A DNA stretch of 64,000 nucleotides from Pardosa pseudoannulata (GCA_032207245.1 CM063501.1:58607503-58671502); one strand, 5' to 3'. Shown: positions 1 through 12,564, counted from the first letter of the stretch. Numbers and translations are program-made. The notes: generated by a model from the letters alone, not told the origin.

Positions 1-3000
1 TTCATCGTAAAGAGAAACTAACACTACCGCAAATTGCTGTAATTTTTTTTCTAATTTTATTCTTTTAAATCATTAACCAAAAAGTAGACATATAAATAAT
101 TCTTTCGCCTAAAAATTAGAAATATTTTCCTATATTTAAACTTTTCATCACATGTGTAATGTTTTTATTTATTTAAATCTAATATTTTTTCTATTTATTT
201 ACAATAACATCTTACCGTATTCATAATATATGTATAATTACATACGTCAACTAGAAATGAACATGCAAGCTCTCTTCATCGGAAAGAGAAACCAACACTA
301 CCGCAAATTGCTGTAATTTTGTTTTTCTCGTTTTATTCTTTTAAATCATTAACCCAAAAGTAGACATATAAATACTTTTTTCACCTAAAAATTAGAAATA
401 GTTTGCTATATTTTTAATTTTTTCATCCCCTTTTTAATGCTTTTATATATTTACATCTAAATTTCTTTCTATTTATTTACAATAATATCTTACCTTGTTC
501 ATAATATATATATGTATATGTATAATGTATATTTACATATGTTAATTAGAAAAGAATATGCAAGCTCTTTTCATCGGCAAGAGAAACTAATGCTACTGCA
601 AATTGCTCTAATTTTGTTTTTCTGATTTTATTATTTCAAATCATTAACCAAAAAGTAGACATATAAATAATTCTTTCGCCTAAAAATTAGAAATATTTTC
701 CTATATTTAAACTTTTCATCACATGTGTAATGTTTTTATTTATTTAAATGTAATATTTTTTCTATTTATTTACAAGAACCTCTTACCGTGTTCATAATAT
801 AATGTATAATTACATATGTTAATTAGAAATGAACATGCAAGCTCTCTTCATCGGAAAGAGAAACTAACACTACCGCAAATTGCTGTAATTTTTTTTCTAA
901 TTTTATTCTTTTAAATCATGAATACAAAAATAGACTTATAAATACTTCTTTCACCTAAAAATTAGAAATAGTTTACTATATTAAAACTTTTTATCACATG
1001 TCTGATTCTTTTATTTATTTACATCTAAATTTCTTTCTATTTATTTACAATAATATCTTACCTTGTTCATAATATATATATGTATAATTAATGTGTAATT
1101 ACATACAATAATTGAAAATGAACATGCAAGCTCTCTTCATCGGAAAGAGAAACCAACACTACCGCAAATTGCTGTAATTTTGTTTTTCTCGTTTTATTCT
1201 TTTAAATCATTAACCCAAAAGTAGACATATAAATACTTTTTTCACCTAAAAAAATAGAAATATTTCCTATATTTAAACTTTTCATCACATGTCTCATGCT
1301 TTTATATATTTACATCTAAATTTCTTTCTATTTATTTGCAATAACATCTTACCGTGCTCATAATATATGTATAATTAATGTGTAATTACATACCTTAAAT
1401 GGAAATGAGCATGCAAGCTCTCTTCATCGGAAAGAGAAACAAACACTACCACAAATTGCTGTAAATTTGTTCTTCTCATTTTATGTGTTTAACGTCAGTA
1501 ACCCAAGATCAAACTTATAAAAGCTTCTCTTATCTAAAAAAAATAGAAATATTTTCCTATATTTAAACTTTTCATCACATGCCTAATTCTTTCATTTATT
1601 TACATCTTACATGCATTGTACTTATTTACAATACCAGCTTACCTTGTTCATAATATATGTATAATTAATGTATAATTACATACGTTAACTGGAAATGAAC
1701 ATGCAGGCTCTCTTCAACGGAAGGAAAAAATAACACTACCGCAAATTACTGTAATGTAATTTTGTTTTTCTGAATTTATTCTTTTAAATCATTAACCCAA
1801 AAGTAGACATATAAATACTTTTTTCACCTAAAAATTAGAAATATTTCCTATATTTAAACTTTTCATCACATGTCTCATGCTTTTATTCATTTACATCATA
1901 ATTGCATTGTATTTATTTACAATAACATCTTACCGTGCTCATAATATATATAATATATGTATAATTAATTTATAATTACATACGATATTTGAGGATGGAC
2001 ATACAAGCCCTCTTCATCGGAAAGAGAAACTCTACTGCAAATTGTTGTAATTTGTTCTTCTTATTTTGTATGTTTAATGTCAGTAACCCAAAATATAAAA
2101 GTAAGACTTATAAAAGCTTCTGTTATCTAAAAAATAGAAATATTTTCCTATATTTAAACTTTTCATCACATTTCTAATGCATATATTTATTTACATCTAA
2201 ATTTATTTCTATTTATTTACAATAATATCTTACCGTGCTCATAATATATGTATAATTAATGCATAATTACATACCTTAAATGGAAATGAACATGCAAGCT
2301 CTCTTCATCGTAAAGAGAAACTAACACTACCGCAAATTGCTGTAATTTTTTTTCTAATTTTATTCTTTTAAATCATGAATACAAAAATAGACTTATAAAT
2401 ACTTCTTTCACCTAAAAATTAGAAATAGTTTACTATATTAAAACTTTTTATCACATGTCTGATTCTTTTATTTATTTACATCTTAGTTATACTGTATTTA
2501 TTTGCAATAACATCTTACCGTGCTCATAATATATGTATAATTAATGTGTAATTACATACAATAATTGAAAATGAACATGCAAGCTCTCTTCATCGGAAAG
2601 AGAAACAAACACTACCACAAATTGCTGTAAATTTGTTCTTCTCATTTTATGTGTTTAACGTCAGTAACCCAAGATCAAACTTATAAAAGCTTCTCTTATC
2701 TAAAAAAAATAGAAATATTTCCTATATTTAAACTTTTCATCACATGTCTCATGCTTTTATTCATTTACATCATAATTGCATTGTATTTATTTACAATAAC
2801 ATCTTACCGTGCTCATAATATCTGTATAATTGATGCATAATTACATGCGATAATTAGAAATAAACTTGCAAGCTCATTTCCAAAGAGAAACTAACACTAC
2901 TGGAAATTGTTATAATTTTTTTCTTCTTCTTTTTTGTGTTTAACGTCAATAACTCAAAATAAGACTTATAAAAGCTTCTGTTATCTAAAAAATAGAAATA

Positions 3001-3440
3001 TTTTCCTATATTTAAACTTTTCATCACATGTCTACTTCTTTTATTTATTTACATCTTAATTGCACTGTATTTATTTAAAATAACATATTTCCATGCTCAT
3101 AATATATGTATAATAAATGCATAATTACATACGATAATTATAAGTAAATATGCAAGCTCTCTTTCAAAGAGAAACTAACACTACTGCAAATTGTTGTAAT
3201 TTTGTTCTTCTTATTTTATGTGTTTAATGTCAGTAACTCAAAATTAGACTTATAAAATCCTCTCTTATCTAAAATAATTTAAATAATATAAGAGAATTAT
3301 TTAAATATCTAATAATATATTTAAATAATTCTCTTATCTAAAAAAATCTTATATTTAAACTTTTCATCACATTTCTAATACTTTTATTTATTTACATCTT
3401 AATTACGTTCAATTTATTTACAATAATATTTTACCGAGCT
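1..3440. repeat. ~289-bp tandem satellite, about 12 units, continues past the left edge
   Basis: A recurring block, ATGCAAGCTCTCTTCATCGG followed by a GAGAAAC..AACACTACC..AAATTGCTGTAA segment, occurs near 263, 558, 835, 1124, 1411, 1701, 2001, 2292, 2577, 2866 and 3150. Spacing is 277-300 bp. The window begins inside a unit. The last unit decays after about 3430. Units are mosaics: the halves of one unit match different neighbours (835 with 2292, 1411 with 2577, 263 with 1124). No coding frame runs through the array. Short ORFs here are by-products of the repeat. Confidence 0.93.
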
Positions 3441-5472
3441 GACACATGCTGGTTGTAATGTACAATTCATAACTTGCTATTCAAGTATATGGTATTTTAT
3501 TTTTATGAATTATTCTTTAAAGGTGAGCTACTCAGAGCGAATTTTACTTGTCGCACGGGTTAATCTTGAGAGAAAATAATTCAATATTGCAGACTCAAAA
3601 TTACCTTAAGGTATTCTCCTGGGTTATAATCTTTCAAATTGGCAATATCTTTGTTTTCACACTCTAAAATTATTTTTAAAAATTAATGGCTAACCCTTTT
3701 AAAGACAGGTTTTAATATTCAGGTACCAGGGAACCCTGCAAATAGCATGTGATAATTACCTGAATACATTTCATTAATAGCAATTTTCCATAATTGTATT
3801 TGTTGAATTATAAAAGTTAATAAGGCTGCTGAGAAGACTAGCAAATATTTGCTAGATTTGTTAAATTAATAGAAAAACGGGAAAAGAATAAATAAAAAAT
3901 TATTTTATTATTAATTTATGCAAATCATTTATATTTGCTTAAATACTATTTTGCCTATTAAATTACATAAATCCCAGATTCCACAAATCCCAGATTACGT
4001 AAATCCTATATTCCCAGTGGAAGTTATTATCTTATCATTCCTCAATATGGTATAGAAGTGAATTTAAAACCAGGAAATTTTTATTCTAATCATATAGACT
4101 TTCTCACAGGTTTTATTCACAGAGAAAATTTATAACTCCATTGAAATTTGCAGAAAGCTCAAATTTGTGAGAGCAATTTTTGTTATAACCTTGTTAACCA
4201 ACGCAAATACATTTATTTAGCAAAGCATTATACCACCATTTTAAAATTTGACTCCACATATTTGAATTCATAAAATGTTTCATTTTTTTTACCTGGCAAA
4301 TTTCAAATTCAAGTTCATAGTAAACTGTTTAAACAAATTTCATATCTTCGTTTTAAGTAAATAAGAATTTTTCTCTATTTAAATAATTTACGTCAAGAAT
4401 TTGAATATAAGAATTTAATATATGCTCGCTTCCGAAGTTAATTTAAAATAATAACATATTTTTTTAAAAGAGCCAGGAAGAAAGCAAAACATTCGAATAT
4501 TTAAGTAACGTTCTTCTTTAAATATATGAGTACGAACAAAATATTAAACCTTAACTCAACAAAATTTTTAAAAATAGCTTATAAAAACTCAGGGAAGTAA
4601 GCTTTTAAATTAAAATGTTTATAAAATAAAGATGCTAAGAATATTTATAAGTTATGCATTATTCAAATCACTTAAAGTTTTTCGTAAGAAAAGCAAGTGT
4701 CAAAGAATAAATATTGATTTAGTAGAGAAAGAATTTTTACGAAATATACTTAATTCTGTCAGAAGACAGTGGAAAATATATAATAACTCTATTTTTATTC
4801 TTTATTTAAATAAATGAATTTAAGGATATTTGCAAAAGGTTCATGCAAATATAAACCTCCCTGTTTTAAGAAATGTGAAATATCTATTATTTTTATGTTT
4901 CGGAATCGATCGATAAATATTATTTTAAATACATTTGCTTTTTAATTTTTGTCCTTAAATATTTCCATTTATTGAGTTAAATGCATTCTTTCAAAAATGG
5001 GTAAAGTACTTCAGTGTTTAAAATAATGATTTTACGATTGGTTGGTATTTAAATTAAATGAAAAGTCTGAGTAATAGTATATAAGTTTTTTAAAGTGTTG
5101 ACTAAGTCCAATAATATTTCAAGTTTAATGTTGCCAGGTTAGAAATCTGTGTTTATTCAAGAAAGTATTCTGACAAATAACCCAAAATCTTGTCAGCAAA
5201 TTATAAGCTAACTAGCGATGATTAGCATAAGTTTATTTATTTTTAAAGCCATAAATTTCGATATGTCATCTCTAAAGAAACAATTTGCTTTATTTAAACA
5301 AGTATATTATATAACTGTTCTGAATGACTGAGGAGCTTATATTCAAATTTATCATGGTGGTTGAGTACTTCCAAGGCCGTTGCCAGAAATAATTTTTGGA
5401 AGGGAACCGAGGGTAAAGACTGTTTTTTGTGAATAATACTTTTGTAAAACAACAGGTTTTCTTATGCATGTA
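3441..5472. other. AT-rich unique sequence, nothing recognised
   Basis: The stretch is AT-rich, with stop codons in every frame at short intervals. I saw no repeat shared with the rest of the window and no protein family motif. A 61-codon ORF at 4632-4817 (+) has no recognisable feature and is probably chance. Confidence 0.6.
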
Positions 5473-6788
5473 CCGGGCACATCCAGAAAGTAAGTTTCCC
5501 AATGTTTTCCCCTTTAAAGTACACGTAATTAGCCGTGTCAATTGCGCGTGCGTAACAGATATATGACGTATTAATCATATGCCAGCTGGACAAGTACCGA
5601 TTCGTGCCTGTAGACGGGTAGCAGTGGTCCGAAATGGAAACTCTAATTCCTTCTCCCGTCTGCAATGTCCGGTCGGGTATTTGAATGCACAAAGCATTGC
5701 GCCAGTTGAAATTCATCGTCAGCTCTGTCAGGTCTATGAGCCGAAACTGACCCGAACACAAAATTCAACGCTTAGGAGCAGCACTGACATTTCTGATACG
5801 GTATCACGACGACGGCGACGAGTTCTTCGACAGGATCGTCAAGGGCAATGAGACTTGGATTTCGCACTTTACCCCGGACACCAAGCAGCTGTCAATGTAT
5901 TGGCATCATAGTGGATCTTCGGTCAGGACCAAATTCAAACAGACGCTGTCGGTACAATCAATCAATCAATCATGCGCCAACCGGGCCCATTTAGCCGTGA
6001 GGCCCTCCAGGCGTATCCCGGCGGCGGTGGGCAGATCGCAAGTATTGGCCTACCCCACGCCGCGCTAAACCCATCGAAGTACCCGGCCCGCGCCAGTCGC
6101 GTCGCAGGCGCCAATTACGGGTGACCGCAGTAGAGGTGCGCTGACTTGGAGGGAATTTGGAATACTACTGGATGCTTAGCTGACCTCTTGACGCCGGTAA
6201 TTAGTGAGGGTGGAGCGAACCAAGGAGTGGAGGAAGTAACCTCCGGAAATTTAGCTCGTTGCACCGTACCCGACGGAAAACCGATTTGGCCGAATGGGAG
6301 AGACAGGAAATTTTGAGAGGCGACACTCGTAACCCTGGGCCGTAGTTCCATCACTCAAATACTCATTGCTACGGGACATTGGCCTACCCTGCGGAACCCC
6401 CGTGACCCGGCGTGCCCGAAAAAGGTGAACACTGGAACCTCGCATAGTTCCAGGATCCCGAGAAAATAACCTAACCGGGGTGAGAAAAATTAACAAAAAA
6501 AAGGGGGGGAGTCGGGTCCTGGTAAGTTTTAGCTTACCGGTGTGGCTGCGCTGGCTGGCCCCAGACGTGCACGGTGTTCTGGGTTGGTTCCATTCACGGG
6601 CGTCAGAGTTCTACGACAGAGGTATACAAAAGTTGATCCCACAGTACTACAAGTGTCTCAATTCTGGTGGTGGCTATGTTGAAAAATAGCTGAAACATTG
6701 CTGTACTTGTTGCCAGTAAATATTTCAGTGAAAGTGTGAGTTCTTTTTTTCTTTTAAATGGGGAAACTTACTTTCTGGATGAGCCTCG
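5473..6788 (+). mobile_element. Mariner-family element, deletion derivative with an insert
   Basis: Terminal inverted repeats CATCCAGAAAGTAAGTTTCCC (about 5480-5500) and its inverse (6761-6781) are flanked by TA at 5471-5472 and 6789-6790, as expected for Tc1/mariner. Plus-strand fragments of mariner transposase are readable: YLNAQSIAPVEIHRQLCQVY near 5678-5738, GNETWI near 5849-5866, TKFKQTLS near 5930-5953, and the C-terminus EFYDRGIQKLIPQYYKCLNS near 6608-6667. In GNETWI the catalytic aspartate of GDETW is Asn. The first internal deletion follows the VY..T..NST segment; the second removes most of the DDD domain. Both are also seen in the copy at 26471-27166. Without the 5950-6560 insert this copy is about 700 bp. 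It cannot encode an active transposase. Confidence 0.93.
5950..6560 (-). mobile_element. GC-rich insert with (GATT)n tail, possible non-LTR retrotransposon 3' end
   Basis: This ~0.6 kb block is strikingly GC-rich compared with its surroundings and replaces a short part of the mariner between TKFKQTLS and the sequence encoding the C-terminal part. The copy at 26471-27166 lacks it. On the minus strand it ends in four GATT units (plus strand ATCAATCAATCAATC near 5957-5971), the kind of tail seen on some non-LTR retroelements. I found no reverse-transcriptase motif and no clear target-site duplication. Minus-strand ORFs at 6115-6354 and 6251-6496 have no family signature I recognise. It does not read as 18S or 28S rRNA. 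Identity as a retroelement is inferred from the tail and the insertion, not from coding sequence. Confidence 0.5.
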
Positions 6789-6790
6789 TA

Positions 6791-7206
6791 TACCCCTAAT
6801 GAGTACCATCACACAATGGGGTTTTAAAACAACAAAATGATTAAAAAATGATATAATGAATAAATTTAAAGCTTAGAATGAGTTATGAAGTATCTGCACA
6901 ATGAATTGAATAGTAAAATTAACATTAAAAACTGTTTTTGTATTTATTGCAATTTTTGCATTTTCAAAAACATTTCGAGATGAATACTGATATTGGATTT
7001 TAAATTATTTGTGAGAAATTCTGACATACTCTTTTCAAACGTAAATTAAAGCCATTAACAGACATACATTTAAAAAAAGGAAAACATAGCATTCCAGAGG
7101 ATTTGCTGTTCTATCACGTGGTATATATTTTTTTAAATAAATATTTAAATACGAAACTGGTAGAAAGAATTTTATTTTTCTATTGACATTGGTTAACGTT
7201 GAGCGA
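6791..7206. other. AT-rich sequence, nothing recognised
   Basis: No repeat shared with other parts of the window and no coding signal were seen. Confidence 0.55.
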
Positions 7207-7378
7207 GGTTGGTTTGTAGAACTATGATCTACATTTTTGCAAAATGATAGCTAATGAAACTAGGACTTACTGTTTAAAGCCAATTCTTAATGGCTACGAA
7301 CATCCATGCCATCTGTGGGACTCGAACCCATGAACCCTGGTACCGAAGAAGAGTCACCCACCCCTTCAATCATTGAAC
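7207..7378 (-). mobile_element. tRNA-derived SINE (family A), diverged copy
   Basis: In reverse orientation it matches the family-A layout: tail side GGTTGGTTTG, then TCTACATTTTTGCAAAATGA, a TTTAAAGCCAATTCT body, GGCTACGAACATCCATGCCA, and a B-box-like GACTCGAACCCATG. Many substitutions and a lost head indicate an old copy. Confidence 0.75.
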
Positions 7379-7509
7379 ATTGAGCGAAAGGAATCCAATA
7401 TGGTAGGTACAGACCCACTTTAAGTATCTAAGAGCTTTTGCTTTAATTCATTCCTGTATCATATCAATTACATAACTTTCTCTATTGCCGTATTTCCATG
7501 TAAGCCATC

Positions 7510-7655
7510 AGGCTGGACTTTAGCTGAACTACCAGGACGCTGCCTTTTAGTGCCTCATTTCGTGGGTTTAAACCCCGTTGCTGGAATGGATGTTCACAGA
7601 CATTTGTAATCGCCGTTAAGAAAAGGTTCTAATTTCATTAGCTCTGGTAGACCCC
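7510..7655 (+). mobile_element. tRNA-derived SINE (family A), old copy
   Basis: Forward orientation. A decayed B box (GTGGGTTTAAACCCC) is followed by GCTGGAATGGATGTTCACAG and the body ending TCATTAGCTCTGGTAGACC. The GTTGCTGGAATGG junction resembles the second head type seen at 59695-59875. Confidence 0.65.
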
Positions 7656-7717
7656 AACACATCAAGTTAAAAATCCCAAATAAGCCGCTTTCTTCTTTTT
7701 GTTGCCATTTTAATTTT

Positions 7718-7856
7718 GACCGAATGACAGCCGAATGGGTAGACTAAATTTCATGGGATGAAATCCCATTGTTCATAGCTGTTCGGAATCGGCTTTAAGC
7801 AGTAAATTCCGATCTTATTAGCCCTTGTGTAGCAAATATGTACACTATAACTCTCC
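7718..7856 (+). mobile_element. tRNA-derived SINE (family A), old copy
   Basis: Contains GCCGAATGGGTAGA, GTTCATAGCTGTTCGGAATC, GGCTTTAAGCAGTAAATTCC and TATTAGCCCTTGTGTAGCAA in family-A order. The B box is largely lost. Confidence 0.72.
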
Positions 7857-8051
7857 AAGCTAAAATCATTCTACTTTTATGTCTGGATTTCGGATTTTTT
7901 TCCAGCTTTTTCTTATGCTAAAAAAAGTTTTAAAAAACCTATTTCTCAGTTACCATGTAGTGAGCAATTTTCATTCAATAATTAAATTATACTACATTTT
8001 TTTCACGTATTAACACATTGCAATAGATTTTTTAGAAAATAATGAAATTCT

Positions 8052-8401
8052 GACTCTGGTTACTGTCGAATTGTATCATCTAGGATGAAAATTTAATGGT
8101 AACAACTTTAAATACGAAATGAGTGACATTTCAAAATACAACCTAAATAAAGCAATAACGGAATTACGTAAACTGTATTTTACTTTCTTATTCTATTTTC
8201 TTATTATAACACGTACATGCGATAGTGTTGCCGCATTTCGATACGGAAATTGCTGAACGTGAATTCACGTCAATGGTAACCACGAATAGAATTTGAAATG
8301 GCGGGAATGCACGTCTATGGAAACCCGAAATACACCTTGAAATGACGAGAATTTACGTCAGCAGTCGCAAATGTGTTATGCACTAGAATAACCAGAGTCG
8401 T
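8052..8401. mobile_element. Probable MITE with three internal 44-bp repeats
   Basis: GACTCTGGTTACTG at the left is the inverse of the right-hand AATAACCAGAGTC, giving short imperfect terminal inverted repeats. Inside, three tandem subrepeats each begin GAATNNACGTC (8261, 8305, 8349; 44-bp spacing). A related terminus, TAACTCTGGTTATAAACGTC, occurs near 15911. The target-site duplication is not clear, so the superfamily cannot be named. Confidence 0.45.
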
Positions 8402-8839
8402 CAATTTTACATCAAAGATATTCTTAGAAGCGATGGATCTTAAAAAAGATTACATTGGCTCACTGTGATTTCGTACCTTTTATTACTCTTTTAAAGTTTT
8501 TAAATTAATAACAACTGTTTAATTTTTTTTTTAATATTCCATGAAAAGTGCATAAATTATTGCGGTCGTTCTAGATAGATAAAACGATATAATAGTCGTA
8601 AATAAATAATAGTAGTTCTCATTCTAATGCTTATAGTGACGATTAGAAGGTTACACTACCTGGCATCCGTTTAAAGCAATATCTCTGTCTATTCCACAGG
8701 TGAAGCATTAGAGCCTTGAAACCACATGCGGTCTTGTATTAATTTATATCTAAAGCTAACTCTTGTATTAATTAATATTTAATTATATATCCCTGCTTAG
8801 GAGTGCGGTCAACTACTTGAAATCGGTATCTAATTAGAC

Positions 8840-8955
8840 CACGTGTTTCTTCTTAACGTGGACTATAATGGTTACAAATCTCCATGCTAGTTGTGAGAAT
8901 CGAACAAACATATCACCGTTTCGAAAAGAAATGCCCTACTAATCACCCATCATCC
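8840..8955 (-). mobile_element. Very degenerate SINE (family A)
   Basis: Only the order of ACTATAATGGTTACAAATCTCCATGCTAG, a GAGAATCGAAC B-box relic and a trailing CCCTACTAATCACCCATCATC-like head suggests family A. The call is weak. Confidence 0.35.
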
Positions 8956-9384
8956 TACTAAGGGTAGCAAGTAGATATTTCCCAAAGCTTTTCAATATGT
9001 AAAAAACAGACGGTGAACTAATTATGAACTTACCTAGTCTTGTGTTCATGTGCTCAAATAAGTACTAAGTCATTCACAAACTAACATGACTATTCGTACA
9101 GGTATATATCCTCTCACTTGAAAAATATTACTTTCAAAGAAATATTTAATGCAAGAGTCTTTAACAAAATTTGTTACCAAGTAATATGATTTACCGTAAT
9201 AGTGTCATCTACCATTCATTGTTTAGTTGAAATAAATTTGGAAACGAAGACAATTGCTTGGTTAAAGAATTGGGGTGTCGAGTTGAAGGTTTGATTTAGA
9301 GCACCAAGAGGTGAATTTTATTATACGAAGACTAATTAGGTTTGATTTTGGTAGATATGATCATATTTTTAAAAAACAATGTTT

Positions 9385-9510
9385 AATTAGATCTAGATTT
9401 ACTGCTTAGAATCGATTTCCAAAGGCTGTGAGCATTCCTGTCCTCAGCAGTATTCGAATCCATAAACACCAGTAAGGAATGAAACGCCTTGTCTATTCAA
9501 CTATCGTCCT
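9385..9510 (-). mobile_element. Degenerate SINE (family A)
   Basis: Reverse orientation: GATTTACTGCTTAGAATCGA, then GCTGTGAGCATTCCTGTCC, GTATTCGAATCCATAAACAC (B box) and a decayed head ending ATTCAACTATCGTCC. Confidence 0.6.
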
Positions 9511-9537
9511 AGGGAAATTGAAGAGTTTCTATAGCAT

Positions 9538-10326
9538 TAAGCCAACGTTAGAAAGACACAAATGGTAAAAGAAAGTATGGAAACTGTTGTTTCGTTGCTT
9601 CGATCGAACATTCTCAATGAGAGAGAAGGCAATGGCTAGTAAGAGCAAACTGAGTCAAAATATTATGCTCTCACATTGAGAATGCAATCTCAATCGATGG
9701 AACGAAGCAGCTGTCTACGAAATTTCTGTCATTATTTGGGCCTTACACTGGCTTTTCCTTATATATCTGTTGTAGAGTAGAGATTCAAATCTCTTGTATG
9801 GCTTACCAGTCATTTGCATTGTTTATTCATAAGGATCAAAGTTATCCAACCTATATGGTGATTCCCCAATAAAATGGGCAACAAATATCAGCGGCTTTGT
9901 ATGGTGAATCATAGTAATAAAGCTAAGTATAAAGCCAATGTTAGTAATACACAAATAGTAAAATAAGTGCGGAAACAGCTGTTTTGTAGCTTCCAGAGAA
10001 CATTCTCAATGAGAGAGTAGACACAGGATAGTAAAATCAAACTGAGTCAAAATATTATGCTCTCGCATTGAAAATACAATCTCACCCGAAGCAACGAAAC
10101 AGCTGTCTACAGAATTTCTGTTATTATTTGGACCTTATTTATGTTGGCTTTTCCTTATATACTTGTTGAAGAGTGAAAATTCAAATCTCTTGTAAGGTTT
10201 GTCTGTCATTTGCGTTGTTTTTTCACAAGGAGCAAAGTTATCCAACCTATACGGTGCTCTCCCTATAAAATGGGCAGCAGATATCAGCGGCTTTGTATGG
10301 TGAATGATAGTAGTAAAGCCAAGTAT
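9538..10326. repeat. Two tandem copies of a ~394-bp unit with a foldback core
   Basis: Copy 1 (9538-9930) and copy 2 (9931-10326) match along their length, sharing ACTGAGTCAAAATATTATGC and TATCAGCGGCTTTGTATGGT. Within each unit the first ~65 bp are nearly the inverse of a later ~65 bp. In copy 2 the arms are 9931-9995, beginning AAAGCCAATG, and about 10088-10157, ending TTGGCTTTT. A second inner inversion pairs CATTCTCAATGAGAGAG with CTCGCATTGAAAATAC. The foldback looks like a MITE that was duplicated with its flank. A single end of the same foldback (GGGCCTTACTTATGTTGGCA) recurs near 25817. Confidence 0.85.
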
Positions 10327-12220
10327 TTAACACTGGATAAAAAATTAAGGGTTTTCTAGTTTAAACCTCAGTAATCCTGGTAAAAGCAGTTTGTGTATAA
10401 TGGTTTTGCTTACAATCAGCTCACTTTAGCTTACACGTAGAACTAATGGGACTAAAAACCGTGCAACTGATAGATGCATGGAAGCGAAAGAGTGCTTCAT
10501 GCAAAGTTGCTTTCTCTATCTTGGAAATTAGTTAGCAAAATGTGAATATGGTGTACTCATTTACTCATTATAAAGTTACCCAAAACTTTTTCAACAGTAT
10601 GGAACAATAATATGTATTCTGAATTAAATGATAAGGCTTTCTAAAATATTCAGTGTATGAAATAAGGGTAATTGAATTCTTTATACCATGTAAGTCCTAC
10701 AGAAACCCCTAAAGAAACATACTCTTCGTATACAGGTAGTAAATATGCTTTATACAAAACATATATTTGATTCTGTTTCTTATCATTCAAGCTCAAAAAA
10801 TTTCAGCGATGTACTTGAATTTTTAATGATTTGTCTCGAATTTCCTTAATAACACAGAAAAAAAAGTTGGAATGAAATTAGTTTATTTACTTACAGTAAA
10901 TAAATAAATGCTTTAAAAAAATTACATCATGCATCCGAAAATTTCTACAACCAACATAATTAGAAACTATCCGTCTTTAATAAATTTTATTCATGAGATC
11001 ATTCTTTGGGAGAGTTTTCTATCAAACTTGAAATATTTATGAGCGTCTCTAATTAAACTCCGTGTCTTGAGATTTTTCAAAAAATACACAAATAAGTAAT
11101 TTACTAGTGTCTCGGAATGACACGATATGAAGTTGCAGTTTTAATACGCTCTTCTTTTTTAATCTCAAAAAAAAAATATCCATCTCCGTGTGGTTAAAGT
11201 TGAAATTACTTTGTTACGCTTGTGATTAAATAAAGTTTCACTGCAACTGCATGGAATCGGTAACCTCTATTACACCGATGCATCGTCCGAATTTAATGAA
11301 ACATTTTACTTTGATATCTGGACTTATAATCCTGAGATTTATTGAGTTTTTCGTTTCTAAATTACGTGCGAAGAGGGAATTACGCAGTCTATTGCTTATC
11401 AAAATACATTTCTGATTACTATTCCAAATTGTTTTGCAAAAAAGAATTGGACTGCATTTCAGAATCATAGAAATGAATTCAAAAATTATTCAAACTCCTA
11501 ACATGGAATTTTCAGCTTGATGACACCCGAGGGAAAAAATGTTTTATTGGGATGTAATGGAATCGTGGTACAAAGGCATTCAAGATTTTCTCTGACAAAA
11601 ATGGAAAATTGAAGAACACTTTTTAATAAAACTCTGATAGCGATGTAGCCCAAATATTTATCGTAATTCAAGTAGAGTTTTATTTCCCTTGCAAAATTTA
11701 GCCATTTTTTTATCTTTTAACTTCGTTTGGAATGAAGCATTACGATCAGCACGAAGTCTAAATATATCGAACCTTCTTTTCAAGGTCTAATCAAAATGGC
11801 TAAAATATTTATACCAACTAAGGGGTTAGCTAAATTGCATATTCTAGGTACAGGAATTTTTTGTGTTTCAAACTAGTAACATAAATTTTATTCAAAGCAA
11901 TTTGTAAACAGGTCGTCAGCCGAAGGACGATAGAGTAATAGCATAATTAACTTAAATGCATAGTTTAAATATACAATTAATTTAAATGTAAATAATTAAT
12001 TAAAAATTGACCTAGAAATATTTTAAAAACTGTAAATGTTATTTTGTAAATTGTTGTAAAGCTTTTTCTTGGGGGTAACAATTATAATGCCAAAGATTTG
12101 AGGAACCAAACCAGAAAAAGGTTATGAGAATTGAAAATAAATATGTTGTACTTGATTTTACTTCTCACATCGCTTCGATCTTATCCTCATTTTTATATCA
12201 CATCGTGTACTTTTTCTCTT
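10327..12220. other. AT-rich unique sequence, nothing recognised
   Basis: No repeat, structural motif or coding signal was found. A 76-codon minus-strand ORF at 11238-11468 has no family features. Confidence 0.55.
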
Positions 12221-12564
12221 TTAACACATTGTGTGTGGGTACATTTCACAGCTGAATTTTACCGGGAGCAGGCGTTTTGCTCGTAAATTCTATCAGAATA
12301 ATAATTTTAGATTTTTTTTAATTAACCTTCCCCTTCTGTGGTTCCTCGGCGACTGGTGTAAAAACTAGTTTTTTTATTTGTCTAAATTTTTTCAGAATCT
12401 ATGTAGTAGACAAGAACATTCGGCTTCGTTTCCCTGTATATACCGTTATTTTTGTTCCCTCAAACCAACCATGTTGTTACACTAACCCGTACTAGTACGT
12501 GTCCAGCGTTAAGTATCAATCGTCAAAAAACGTACTAGTGTGTGTCCCGCACACAATATGTTAA
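12221..12564. mobile_element. TTAA element 1 (piggyBac-type MITE)
   Basis: Begins TTAACACATTGTGTGTGGG and ends with its near-inverse, CCCGCACACAATATGTTAA. It is 344 bp, non-coding, and closely related to the 499-bp element at 57749-58247. Near the right end the palindromic core CGTACTAGTACG occurs, and a second ACGTACTAGT precedes the terminal repeat. TTAA at both edges fits piggyBac target-site duplication. Compared with the copy at 57749 it lacks about 155 bp of AT-rich interior. Confidence 0.88.

Noticed and set aside
6115..6496. Two minus-strand ORFs in the GC-rich insert as genes
   Set aside because: Open frames are expected in GC-rich sequence. They overlap in different frames and show no domain.
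5950..6560. Ribosomal RNA fragment, suggested by the high GC content
   Set aside because: I could not match any conserved 18S, 5.8S or 28S segment, and the (GATT)n end fits a retroelement better.
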